In this document: positions 1-7,661 of the stretch, piece by piece
How positions within the stretch are numbered: position 1 is the stretch's first letter
Layout of the letters: every line of letters starts with the position of its first letter
Assembly: GCF_041262525.1 (NCBI RefSeq)
Contig: NZ_JBGCCK010000030.1
Coordinates: 1-64,000 of the forward strand
Source of the DNA: Streptacidiphilus sp041262525
Lineage (GTDB): Bacteria; Actinomycetota; Actinomycetes; Streptomycetales; Streptomycetaceae
Reading direction: 5' to 3'
Length of the DNA: 64,000 bases
Position numbers and translations under genes: made by a program
Notes under the pieces: model-generated
What the model was told of the DNA's origin: nothing
Seen by the model: the letters and a program-made list of their open reading frames with translations, nothing else
The model's database searches: none

Positions 1-42
1 GAGATCGTTGACCGATCGTCAGGAAGCTATGTCAGCTGACAG

Positions 43-87
43 GTGTCAAGCATCAACTGAAGCCGCAGTGTCAAGCATCAACCGAAG
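43..87. repeat. Two direct repeats, possible IS21-type end
   Basis: A 20-bp unit starting GTGTCAAGCATCAAC occurs at 43-62 and again at 68-87 with one mismatch, a 25-bp period. Short direct repeats of this kind are known near the ends of IS21-family elements, where they bind transposase. No istA or istB gene lies in the window, so the element itself would be upstream of base 1. The IS21 assignment is an inference from repeat layout only. Confidence 0.4.
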
Positions 88-551
88 TAGGACAACCGGA
101 GCCGTGGGTGTGCGTCCAGATTTTCTCTACGAGGTTCAAGGCGGGTCCGTCCCGCTGGGGGTTGGCCCGACGTCGCCGACTGGTCCTGAACCGGACCAGC
201 ACCCGGGGCTCGTGCGGGTGTCGGCGGTCAGCGGGCAGCCGGGCCGTGGGCGGGGGTTCGACTGTTGCCCGGTGGGAGCAAGTTGTGGGGTAAGGACTCC
301 CCCTGCATTGCGGAGCAAGTTGTCGCCTGCGACCGTCCTACGGCCGGATCGCAGGCACGGGCCCGGCCAGGGGGCCGACCTCTCGCTTCTATCGGCGCGC
401 TCGCCGAGGGCGGTGGCTGGCGTCGCCTGCGGCCCGGAGTATAGGCTCCCCGCCGACCCCGCGCCGAGCGGCCGGCCTGCGCACGAGCCGTGCTGTGTGC
501 TGAGACGCCGACCAGGAGCAGTCCGAACTCGCCCCCGCGCGATCGGGACGG
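88..551. other. Non-coding, no gene supported
   Basis: Open frames exist on both strands here but none has a ribosome binding site, a consistent third-position G/C preference or a recognisable protein motif. The stretch separates the possible IS end from the stop of the XRE-TPR gene and may hold that gene's terminator. I see no tRNA or clear hairpin. Confidence 0.4.
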
Positions 552-1754
552 TCAGGACGCCAGCAGTTCGGCGACTTCGGGGACGTCGCGGAACGCCCGC
601 AGCCGCTCCAGCACGATCCGCGTGCGCTCCGTGGTGCGTTCGCTTCCGCTCTGGCCCAGGGCGAGCATCCGGCCAGCCGTCCCCGCCGCCGCCTCGGGCT
701 CGTTCGCGTCGGCGTAGGCCACGGCCAGCCAGGACAGGTAAAGCGCCAACTCCCTGGCGTGACTGGCGTCGTAACGCCCCAGGACGTCCGTCAGCAGCGG
801 CACGGCGCGCAGCGGCCGGTGCAGCTCGGTGTAGACGCGGGCCTCCATGACCTGCAGTTCCCCCGCGTCCATCCAGTACAGGTACGACGGCGACTCGGTG
901 CCGGCCGAGTCCTGGGCCAGGGCCTCGCTGGCTTCCCCGAGCGCGGCCATCGCCGGGCGGTCTTGGCCGGCGCGGGTGTGCGCCCAGGCCACCCGGTCCA
1001 GGTACAGCGCGCGGGCCTTCGCCGGAGCATCAGGGCCGGCCTCCGCCACGGCAGCGGTAGCAAGGTCGACCGCGTTGTGGGGGCGTCCGGTGTTGCTCCA
1101 CTGGTAGGCCAGCGAGCCCGCGACGTTGCCCACCAGGACGCCGTCCCCGCCTGCGCGGGCAGCACTGATCCCGAGCCGGTAGATCCGCTCCGCCTCGGCG
1201 TGCTCGCCCGCATCGGAGGCCACCCAACCGGCGATCTGCGCCAGCTCGCCAATGGCCCGTAGCAGTTCACGGCCCACATGCTCGGTGTGGGTGCCCTCGC
1301 GGTAGAGCGTGACCGCCGCCCGCAGTTCCCGCAGGGCCGGGCCGATCAGGTCCTTGCCGTAGACCACGTCGTCGGCCAGCCGCAGGCCGTGCACCCGCCG
1401 GGCCAGGTCGACCACCTGCCCGGCTCCGATCCGCCGGCCGGTCCTGGCAGCCAGCGGGGCCAGCGGGTCGCCCTCGGGCAGGAAGTCGGCCACGGTCAGC
1501 ACGCGCGGGGCGGGCTCGGCCGCTGCGACGGCCTTGGCCGCCTCCAGCAGCTCGCGCGGGACCTCCAGCACCAGGGCGAGGAAAGGCAGCCACTCGCGCG
1601 GGGACCGGGTGCCGATCTCCCACCGGGACACGTCGTTGCGCGTCGGTGGAATCCTGCCGGGGGCGGCCTGGGCCAGTGCGTCGGCGAGCCGCTGCTGACT
1701 CCACCCGCGCGCCAGGCGCAACCGCCGCACCAGTTCCCCGACCGTCTCCCGCAC
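552..1754 (-). CDS. XRE-family helix-turn-helix regulator with TPR-like C-terminus
   Basis: Cytoplasmic DNA-binding regulator of about 400 residues. The first 60 residues after the chosen GTG form an XRE helix-turn-helix (LRLARGWSQQRLADAL, then SRWEIGTRSPREWL). The rest is alpha-helical and alanine-rich with repeated tetratricopeptide-like pairs such as AERIYRLGISAARAGG and AVDLATAAVAEAGPDAPAKA, as in the large Streptomyces XRE-TPR group. The frame stays open 72 codons upstream, but that segment is proline/arginine-rich and unlike the family, so I place the start at the GTG just before RETVGELVRRL. No strong ribosome binding site is visible, so the start is uncertain. It is transcribed divergently from the two-gene unit at 1862. 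Its target and ligand cannot be read from sequence. Confidence 0.85.
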   Translation of the reverse strand: MRETVGELVRRLRLARGWSQQRLADALAQAAPGRIPPTRNDVSRWEIGTRSPREWLPFLALVLEVPRELLEAAKAVAAAEPAPRVLTVADFLPEGDPLAPLAARTGRRIGAGQVVDLARRVHGLRLADDVVYGKDLIGPALRELRAAVTLYREGTHTEHVGRELLRAIGELAQIAGWVASDAGEHAEAERIYRLGISAARAGGDGVLVGNVAGSLAYQWSNTGRPHNAVDLATAAVAEAGPDAPAKARALYLDRVAWAHTRAGQDRPAMAALGEASEALAQDSAGTESPSYLYWMDAGELQVMEARVYTELHRPLRAVPLLTDVLGRYDASHARELALYLSWLAVAYADANEPEAAAGTAGRMLALGQSGSERTTERTRIVLERLRAFRDVPEVAELLAS

Positions 1755-1861
1755 CTGGCCAGCTTGGCAGACACAGGGGCAGACACGCTGGCTCCTCCGG
1801 AAGGTTCCAGCCAAACGAGACCCTGGCTGAAGAAGGCCGAGCGGGAGCGAAGGAGCGGGAG

Positions 1862-2035
1862 ATGGACGAGCAGACGGCAAAGTGGCGGGAACGCCCCGGC
1901 CTGGTGTGCCAGGAGTGCGGCCGACTGCGCGAGCAGGCCCGAGCCGCCTCGCTGTGCGGGGACCGATCACGCCTCAGCGACGTACGCGTCATGCAGGACC
2001 GCCACCGCCAGGCCGAGCACGGACAGGCGGCATGA
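1862..2035 (+). CDS. Small hypothetical protein with a CxxC motif
   Basis: A 57-residue protein with ATG start and an AAGGAG-type ribosome binding site about 10 bases upstream. It carries QECGRL (a Cys-x-x-Cys with the preceding V-C) near residues 16-20 and a further Cys near residue 32, which could bind zinc, but two Cys pairs are not clear. The stop overlaps the ATG of the next gene (ATGA), which implies translational coupling. It runs divergently from the XRE-TPR gene, so the 107 bases between them probably hold both promoters. I do not recognise the family; function unknown. Confidence 0.6.
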   Translation: MDEQTAKWRERPGLVCQECGRLREQARAASLCGDRSRLSDVRVMQDRHRQAEHGQAA

Positions 2036-2274
2036 GCGTGCACAGGCGGATGCGGTTCCGCGACTACCACATCCGCACAGACCAGACCGCGACCCCGGTC
2101 CGCGAAGCCGCCTGCGTCACCGACGAGGAGCACTGCCGGTGGACAAGCGGCGAAGGCACCCGCGCCGACGACGTCACCGCCCTGATCGCCAAGCACGCCG
2201 CCGAGACCGGACACCACTGCTACCGCCGCACCGCCACCGACTACGCCACCGCCGAACCCGGCGACTTCCACTGA
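2032..2274 (+). CDS. DUF7848-like small protein
   Basis: An 80-residue protein whose ATG overlaps the stop of the preceding gene. It follows the layout of the small actinomycete DUF7848 family: an N-terminal strand region (FRDYHIRTDQ), a segment with two cysteines (AACVTDEEHCRW), and a C-terminal histidine-rich helix and strand (HAAETGHHCYRRTATDYA). The family is usually found beside XRE regulators and small metal-binding proteins in Streptomyces accessory regions, as here. No enzymatic function is known for it. The family assignment is from memory of the pattern and not from a search. Confidence 0.7.
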   Translation: MSVHRRMRFRDYHIRTDQTATPVREAACVTDEEHCRWTSGEGTRADDVTALIAKHAAETGHHCYRRTATDYATAEPGDFH

Positions 2275-2380
2275 CCCGACGCCAGAAGGCCAAGCCAGAC
2301 GCTGCTGGACATCGAGCCGACCGGGCAACCGGCCAGCTCGCCGGGCTGACGGGAACCGGGCTGCTGGCGCAGCAAGTTGT

Positions 2381-2413
2381 CCCGTTGGATATCCCAACGG
2401 GCTATCCAACGGG
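2381..2413. promoter_or_regulatory. Triple operator-like repeat (CCCGTTGG/CCAACGGG)
   Basis: CCCGTTGG at 2381-2388 is followed by its reverse complement CCAACGGG at 2394-2401 and again at 2406-2413. The outer pair forms an 11-bp perfect inverted repeat (CCCGTTGGATA / TATCCAACGGG), and the two right-hand copies are direct repeats 12 bp apart, about one helical turn. This is the geometry of a repressor operator with three half-sites. No gene starts directly downstream, so it may be left over from an integrated element. The binding protein is unknown. Confidence 0.5.
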
Positions 2414-2682
2414 AAGAGGACTGACCCGGGGGCGGGCCCTGTAATGCCGAGCCCACCGTCGGGCGGGCGACTGGCAGGGCCCCCAGGGGAGGGGAGCTCC
2501 CGGACGACCCGCCCCCACCGACCTCTCCCGCCGGTCTTCGCACGCCGACCCGCGAGTCCCCGGGTACCGAATGGTCTGGACCTCTGACGGCAGTAGTGAC
2601 GGCAACAACTACACACGTCGGCACACAACGACGCACCCCGATGCACCGTCATATAGCCGCTGACCAGCGAAAATGCAGGTAG
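2414..2682. other. Non-coding spacer before the toxin cassette
   Basis: This stretch follows the operator-like repeat. It holds a GC-rich imperfect hairpin near 2433-2482 (GGGCCCTG and CAGGGCCC arms) but no supported gene. A stop codon at 2680-2682 closes the frame that continues as the toxin cassette, which marks the broken left edge of that cassette. Confidence 0.4.
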
Positions 2683-3078
2683 CGAGCGGCCCCGTGCCAC
2701 ACGTACTATGTCCTTGCCGGTACGACGCCGGTCCTGGTGCACAATGATTCGCCAGTGAACCCGTGGGCCAATGCGCAAGAATGGACCGGAGGAGGTAAGT
2801 TCCCCGTCGGCGGTGCCTTTGGGCAGGGCGGGCCTGCTGATGGAGTTCTCTACCGACTGGGCTTCCATGGAGAAATGACCAACTATGCGGTCTATGACAG
2901 TCAGGGCATCATTCTGTACCGGGTTGACCTAGTCGGGGCCACTCATCAGGGGGTGCCCACCCCGCATCTGCAGACCTTCACTCACAATCCGGGCCCTGAT
3001 GGGAAGATCTATGCCGTCCAGGGGAAGACTGCGATCCCTACGGGAGAGGGAGATATTCCGCAGGTCGCATTCTGCTAG
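2683..3078 (+). pseudogene. Orphan C-terminal polymorphic toxin domain with Hint remnant
   Basis: The open frame starts directly after a stop and reads TYYVLAGTTPVLVHND, the end of an intein-like pre-toxin Hint peptidase, whose cleavage point is the final His-Asn. After it comes a toxin domain of about 110 residues containing LYRVDLVGATHQGVPTPHLQ, which resembles the Toxin_24 (Ntox24) group with its Thr-Pro-His motif. The carrier protein, secretion domain and most of the Hint domain are missing, so this is a displaced C-terminal cassette. A GTG at 2737 could start a free toxin, but it has no ribosome binding site. Base composition is visibly more A/T-rich than flanking genes, consistent with transfer. 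The Toxin_24 assignment is tentative. Confidence 0.65.
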
Positions 3079-3106
3079 CGAGTGTTTTGACAAGGAGGGA
3101 ATTCGC

Positions 3107-3547
3107 ATGGACCCGACGGAGCTTCCAGAGATTGAGGCTTGGGTTGGCATCGTTGGGGACTTTGACCCGAAGTCCTTCTGCGCAGCGAATGTGCCGGTGG
3201 CGCATGCTTTCGCTTTGGCTGAGATTTTCTGGCCTGACTTCATTGAGTATCGGGGAATGGTTCTTCTGAAGTCTGCTTTTGATGAAGACGCCGTTGCCGC
3301 ATGGATTGATCGCCTTGACGGCGACCGTGCCGCAATCGAGGGCGTGGTGAATGAACTGCACCTGTGGGATGTTTTTGGATTGGAATCGGATGCAGAATAT
3401 CGAGCCCTTGCTGCGATTGCTCCGAAGGTTGCCAAGATGTGGAAGGCGGCGGCATATGAAGCTTTTCCAGCCAAGAGGTTCCGGGTCACTTTGGCTGAGG
3501 GTCCCGACTCATATGGCCCCACGCTGACAATATTTACTCTCGATTGA
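3107..3547 (+). CDS. Probable immunity protein for the orphan toxin
   Basis: A 146-residue acidic, soluble protein starting at ATG with a near-perfect AAGGAGG ribosome binding site eight bases upstream. It lies 28 bases after the toxin stop, on the same strand, with the same A/T-richer codon use. Position and composition fit the standard toxin-then-immunity order of polymorphic toxin loci. No signal peptide or membrane segment is seen. The sequence (for example HLWDVFGLESDAEYRALAAI) matches no immunity family I can name, so the role is inferred from context alone. Confidence 0.7.
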   Translation: MDPTELPEIEAWVGIVGDFDPKSFCAANVPVAHAFALAEIFWPDFIEYRGMVLLKSAFDEDAVAAWIDRLDGDRAAIEGVVNELHLWDVFGLESDAEYRALAAIAPKVAKMWKAAAYEAFPAKRFRVTLAEGPDSYGPTLTIFTLD

Positions 3548-3782
3548 TTATGGCTGGAACGGGGCCGCCGACCGGCGCACGGGGTGTTCTTTCACGCGCT
3601 GCACAGCGTCTCGGGCGCTCTAGCCTCAATTGTTCGTGACGGTCCGTCGGTTCTGTCGGTGGGCGTTTCGGCTGTTCGGGCTGCTGGTAGGCGTGGTTGT
3701 GGCCTGGCTGTCGTGTCGGGTGGGCGCCGGGTTCCACTGCTCCGGGTGTGGGCGGCTCGTCGGGGTGGTGCGTCGTTGCTGG

Positions 3783-4605
3783 TCAGTCGGGGTTCGGCAG
3801 CGCCTGGAGCCGGTCGAATGCGGTGGTGATGACGGGGGTCCAGGGCCAGTGCCAGCCGAGCCCGGAGCCAGCGTGGGCGGCCGGAGTTGACGAGCCGGGC
3901 TGCGGCGGAGAACAGTCGCAGCCGCAGGCGCTTGGGCTCCCACCTGCAGGCTTCGCCGGTCAGGGCGAGCTGGACGACCTCCAGCCAGATCTGGTTCTGG
4001 GCGGTGTCGTGCAGGGGCAGGTTCCGCAGGCCGGTGTCGCGGGCCGCGCGGATGCGGTCCTCGGCCCTGGCTCGCTGGCGGTGCCGCAGCTCCAGGGCAG
4101 CGATCGCGGTCCCGGTCGTGTTCGTCGCGAAGCAGGTCAGCCGCATCCCGTCGGCGTCGGTGAACCGCAACTGGGCACCGGGGTGGGGCCGTTCCTTGCG
4201 GACGATCAGCCGTATGCGCGGCGGCCAGCCCCCAGGGCGTCGCCTGCGAGTTTGGCGACCCAGGCGCCGTCACGCACGTCGCCGTCCAGTTCGACGGCCG
4301 GCGTCCAGGCGGAGGCCGGGATCTGCCCGACGGCCTGGTGGACGGCGTCGGTGATGACCATCCCGACCGGGTAGGACGGCCACCGCCCGCGCCGGGTGAG
4401 CCAGTTCAGGAACTCGTGGGTGCCGCCGACGGAGTCGGTGCGGATCAGCGTCCGCCGTCCGCGCCGCTACTTCTTCGGGAGCTGGGCCAGGGCCTGCCGG
4501 GTGACGGCGATGTGGTCGCTCGCGGTGTTGCTGCCCGCGTTCGCGGGCCGCAGCAGACCCGCGACCGGCTCTGCGGGTGCCGAAAATTCATCCGGGCAGT
4601 TCAGG
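3783..4605 (-). pseudogene. IS1380-family transposase remnant
   Basis: On the minus strand, blocks typical of IS1380 transposases appear in order: LLRPANAGSNTASDHI, RTLIRTDSVGGTHEFLNWL, GMVITDAVHQAVGQIPASAW, ELDGDVRDGAWVAKLAGD, LRFTDADGMRLTCFATN, RARAEDRIRAARDTGLRNLP and RRWEPKRLRLRL-like sequence. The copy is dead: about 200 N-terminal residues are absent (sequence begins near 4605), a TAG replaces the residue after LAQLPKK near 4470, a frameshift lies near 4225, a short internal deletion joins two LAL segments (QLALTGEA), and a further frameshift near 3850 precedes the natural end LQALPNPD. Terminal repeats were not identified. Confidence 0.9.
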
Positions 4606-4735
4606 CCGCATGTTGGTGCTCCTGGAGGGTTCCGCTGGCGTCTGCCTGGTCGGAAGGGCCCGGCGCTTGCTGGAACTGCTCGATCTCGTCGAGCGTCTCG
4701 ACCGCAGAGGCATTCGAGGGCCACTGATGCGGGCT

Positions 4736-4792
4736 GGCGGCTGCGCTGACCGGGTGGTGGGAGCGTGGTGGGAGCGGCGGCACTGGACGCGG
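4736..4792. repeat. Attachment-site arm A (GTGGTGGGAGCG repeats)
   Basis: Contains two overlapping copies of GTGGTGGGAGCG (4754-4765 and 4765-4776) preceded by GGCTGCGCTGACC. Nearly the same 57 bp recurs at 21618-21674, in the same orientation. Repeats of this kind flank attP cores of tyrosine-integrase elements in actinomycetes, where they act as arm-type integrase sites. The link to an integrase is an inference because no integrase gene is in the window. Confidence 0.55.
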
Positions 4793-4899
4793 CTGGCACT
4801 CGTTGGTAGTCTCTGAAGTGTGAATCGGTGTCTTCCTGGATAGACTGGCACTAGACCATCGAGGGTGACAACGTTTATGTAGCGCTGAACAGTTGGACC

Positions 4900-4946
4900 G
4901 CTGACTCTTAATCAGCGGGTCCGGGGTTCGAGTCCCTGGCGGCGCA
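4900..4946 (+). other. tRNA-Lys(CUU) 3' fragment, att core
   Basis: These 47 bases are identical to the 3' part of the intact tRNA-Lys at 60141-60187 (minus strand), from the anticodon stem with its CTCTTAA loop through the T arm to the acceptor 3' strand GGCGGCGC. Upstream of 4900 the match stops, so the acceptor 5' strand and D arm are lacking and no functional tRNA can be made. Identity from the anticodon region to the 3' end is the usual extent of a tRNA attachment core. Confidence 0.85.
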
Positions 4947-4964
4947 CAATCAAAAGCGGTTCTG

Positions 4965-5010
4965 ACCTGCCCCTTCATGAATGATCATGAAGGGGCAGGT
5001 CGTTTTTGAT
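4965..5010. terminator. Strong intrinsic terminator after the tRNA fragment
   Basis: A perfect 16-bp stem (ACCTGCCCCTTCATGA at 4965-4980 with its complement at 4985-5000) closes on the four-base loop ATGA and is followed by CGTTTTTG. The T run makes it a standard factor-independent terminator on the plus strand. It may have ended the original tRNA transcript. Confidence 0.8.
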
Positions 5011-5013
5011 CTT

Positions 5014-5118
5014 GTGGTGGGAGCGTGGTGGGAGCGCGGGCGCGGAGTGGGCGCAAATGATCACTGGTGGGCCCGTATTTCTCGGGCGCCGTGGTGGGAG
5101 CGGGCAAGTCAGAGACGC
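5014..5118. repeat. Attachment-site arm B (GTGGTGGGAGCG repeats)
   Basis: GTGGTGGGAGCG occurs at 5014-5025, 5025-5036 and 5091-5102. The segment 5025-5118 is repeated in direct orientation at 14410-14503 with roughly one mismatch per ten bases. Together with arm A and the tRNA-Lys piece between them, the locus has the arm-core-arm layout of an attP site. Confidence 0.6.
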
Positions 5119-5281
5119 GCAACTGCTTGACGCCGCCGAGCTGGCCCGCACGGGCGGCCACTGAAGTCCACCCACGATCTCAGAGTCGTTCAGCGAGCTC
5201 CGGCCAGGGCCTTGGAGGGGTCTGACCGGACTCCGCGAAGCCGAAGCCGTTGCCAGGCCGGCCTCGGGGTAGCGTGCTTCA

Positions 5282-5794
5282 GTGACCGAGCTCGACTTCG
5301 TGGACCTGACCTTCGTGAACTTTCGGGACCATTCGTTCCCTGAAGGCAGCGCTCACGGCTTTCGATGGGTCGATCTGAGGTCCTTCTGCTTTCCGCGAGG
5401 CAATCAGGACAGGGGCCTGCTGGCAGCCGTTGTCGCCCATGATCAGTTCCGCGACGACTGCGCGGGCGGTGGCGTCGACCCGGCTGGTACCCGCCACGGT
5501 CCGTACTGGCTTCGCGCGGTCGGCCCGGACGGGTACCAGCCGGTCAGCCGCACCGAGACCGAACAAGTGCTGCGGCAATGGGCGGGTCAGCACGGTGCCC
5601 TTCCGGACTCGCTGGAGGATGCACTCGACACGGCGCTGTTCGCGGTGGTGAACTCAGCCAGCCGTCTTTACCGTCTCCGAGATCTGAGCAGCGCTGTCCA
5701 TGACTGGAGTGGAGTGCATATCGACTTCCACGAGTTCATCGCCATCGACGACGAGCGGCAGCTGTTGACTCTCCTCGTCGCGGCCGATGACTGA
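5282..5794 (+). CDS. Hypothetical protein
   Basis: A soluble 170-residue protein starting at GTG, with good third-position G/C bias throughout and no signal peptide or membrane segment. It is acidic, with an aromatic-rich start (DFVDLTFVNFRDHSF) and a helical C-terminal half ending in LLTLLVAADD. No motif I recognise. It sits directly downstream of the attachment-like locus and is not clearly in an operon with the next gene, which starts 120 bases later. Confidence 0.6.
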   Translation: MTELDFVDLTFVNFRDHSFPEGSAHGFRWVDLRSFCFPRGNQDRGLLAAVVAHDQFRDDCAGGGVDPAGTRHGPYWLRAVGPDGYQPVSRTETEQVLRQWAGQHGALPDSLEDALDTALFAVVNSASRLYRLRDLSSAVHDWSGVHIDFHEFIAIDDERQLLTLLVAADD

Positions 5795-5914
5795 TCATCA
5801 TGCAGGCTGCCAACAAAGATCAGAGGCGGGCCTCATCCAACTCCTTTGGATCACGCCAGGGACGCGGTGGCGGGTGCATTGCTGCCGTCCGGAGGCGACG
5901 GCCACAATGACCTC

Positions 5915-6601
5915 ATGGTCGTAGAGATCGCAACGGATGCAGCTACGCGACACGCGCCGGCCGCCGCAGCGGACACGGCTGCGTCGAGGCCCGGACGCTT
6001 GGCCCGTGAGGGCTTGATCGAGAGATTTAACGAGGCGGTCCGCCGACCGGCGGCCTTCGGCGGAGTGCCCGTCCTACCGCTGCTGCTCGACCTCATAGCA
6101 GGGGCTAGCCAGCAGACCGAGGACACGGTGTGGATCCCGGACGCGAATCAGCGCCTCAGCACCGCAACCTTGGTGCTGGACCGCTTCGCGGATCCGAACA
6201 TCCACGTGGCCGCGTCCCAGTACGGCGAAGACGCGTACCGACGCGGCTGGCTGCGCCTCGACCGGACCCTCAGCGCCGCGGAGCACACCGGGCTCGTCGA
6301 CGGGGTCGCGGCTTGGGCGAGCACGGATCGCACCGTTCACGATGTTCTGGACGCGTACGGGTTGCCGTCGGTCACCTTCGGCGATCCAGACCTCGACCGG
6401 CCCAAGAGCCTGAGTTACGCCTGCAGCGACCGAACCGCGCCAGTCGTCGTGTTCCACTTCGGCCCCGACCAAGGAGGAGAACCCGAATCGGCCCCGGAAC
6501 GGACGAAATCGAGCGGAGCGGCGCTACTTGCCGTCCGCGGTGCGGACGGAGGCTTCCTGGGATTGCAGCTCACGCCGCGCGGCAAAGCATCGCGGCGCTG
6601 A
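5915..6601 (+). CDS. Hypothetical protein
   Basis: A 228-residue soluble protein. The frame is open further upstream, but the ATG before VVEIATDAATRH is the most plausible start because coding bias begins there. A central segment (DTVWIPDANQRLSTATLVLDRF) followed by a helical region and a C-terminal strand-rich part can be seen, but no known motif. Function unknown. It lies between another unknown gene and a SMI1/KNR4 gene in the accessory region. Confidence 0.55.
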   Translation: MVVEIATDAATRHAPAAAADTAASRPGRLAREGLIERFNEAVRRPAAFGGVPVLPLLLDLIAGASQQTEDTVWIPDANQRLSTATLVLDRFADPNIHVAASQYGEDAYRRGWLRLDRTLSAAEHTGLVDGVAAWASTDRTVHDVLDAYGLPSVTFGDPDLDRPKSLSYACSDRTAPVVVFHFGPDQGGEPESAPERTKSSGAALLAVRGADGGFLGLQLTPRGKASRR

Positions 6602-6720
6602 GGCGCGCCCCGGCGCCGTGCGCGCCTTCACGCACCGATGATCAGCGGTGGTCTTTCCCATGTCCGCCGCCAGCCTCCGCTAGCGAGATCGCGGTTGCCT
6701 GTAACCGGAGGTCTCGGACG

Positions 6721-7425
6721 CTAGGAGTCGAACCAGCGGAACCAGATGGGCCTGCCTAGGTCCGCGTGCCAGCTCTGGAGAGCCACACGGCGCTGTTCGG
6801 GCGTTGCTAGCGACTCCTCGTGGGCGAGCCAGTCGAGGTACCATTCCGCGAACGTCGCGGCTTGGCGGTCATCGTTAAGCAGGGGGTTCAGGCGATCGCA
6901 CGTCGCACGCCCGTCGAACCACATGGTCCCTCGCATGGGCCCGCTGACCACGAGAAGCGTGTAGAAGCCGCAGCCGTCGTCGCAGAGAAAGACGGCACCG
7001 GTGGCCCGAGCGGCTTCGATCGCGTACGCGGTCTCCTGCCAAGCGTCGTGGTCAGCTTGGTAGGCCGCATCGGAGGTGTAGTGCTCCCGCTGCGGCTGGC
7101 TGTCCCACGCATCCTCATTCGCCTCCAGGGCGGTGTCGTGGTCGGGGAAGGGGACATGCAGCTTCTCGTGGTCCCCATACCGCGCGCCGTCCCAGTCCCA
7201 GCGCGCCCCGTTGAACCCTAGCCTCCGCACCCGGCCGCCGGAGCTGACACGAAGCAGGTACTGGCGGTAGTCCTCGGGGAACTCCACGCCGAACTGTTCC
7301 TCTGCCTGGCGCACCTGCTTCTCGCTCAGCACGTCCGGGAGATCCTGCCTGCCACCACTCGCGCCACGCTGCGCATAGAGAGCGACGGTCCGATCTCGCA
7401 CTTCATCCCAGTTCACTGCCTGCAT
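6721..7425 (-). CDS. SMI1/KNR4 family (SUKH-type) protein
   Basis: A 234-residue cytoplasmic protein. Residues 30-80 show the SMI1/KNR4 core: LSEKQVRQAEEQFGVEFPED followed by YRQYLLRVSSGG. The C-terminal half holds the expected FLCDDGCGFYTLLVVSGP and GTMWFD strands and closes with FAEWYLDWLAHE. In bacteria this superfamily is often an immunity protein of polymorphic toxins, but many members are solitary and of unknown role. No toxin gene lies beside it. I chose the ATG before QAVNWDE; a TTG three codons upstream is possible. Transcribed opposite to its left neighbour. Confidence 0.8.
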   Translation of the reverse strand: MQAVNWDEVRDRTVALYAQRGASGGRQDLPDVLSEKQVRQAEEQFGVEFPEDYRQYLLRVSSGGRVRRLGFNGARWDWDGARYGDHEKLHVPFPDHDTALEANEDAWDSQPQREHYTSDAAYQADHDAWQETAYAIEAARATGAVFLCDDGCGFYTLLVVSGPMRGTMWFDGRATCDRLNPLLNDDRQAATFAEWYLDWLAHEESLATPEQRRVALQSWHADLGRPIWFRWFDS

Positions 7426-7661
7426 GACCGGCAAGATAGCTGGTCACCGCCGCGACCCGAGCCACACGCTTGGCCCGGTGGCCGAGCTCACGACTTTGGA
7501 CGGCAGTTGTTCACGACTTTGGGTGTCGGTGCGGTGAGGCCGCGAATCGAACAATTCGGCGCGTTGGACAGCGCTTCGTGGCAGGTTGCCTGGGGAGGCC
7601 GTGGCCTTGCGTCCTTCCGAAGCAGCGTGATGGGGTCGTCGGCCGGGTTGTGGGGGTGGGG

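Noticed and set aside
4601..4978. A minus-strand frame containing CAPPGTRTPDPLIKSQ
   Set aside because: This is translated antisense of the tRNA-Lys 3' fragment, a well-known false protein signature.
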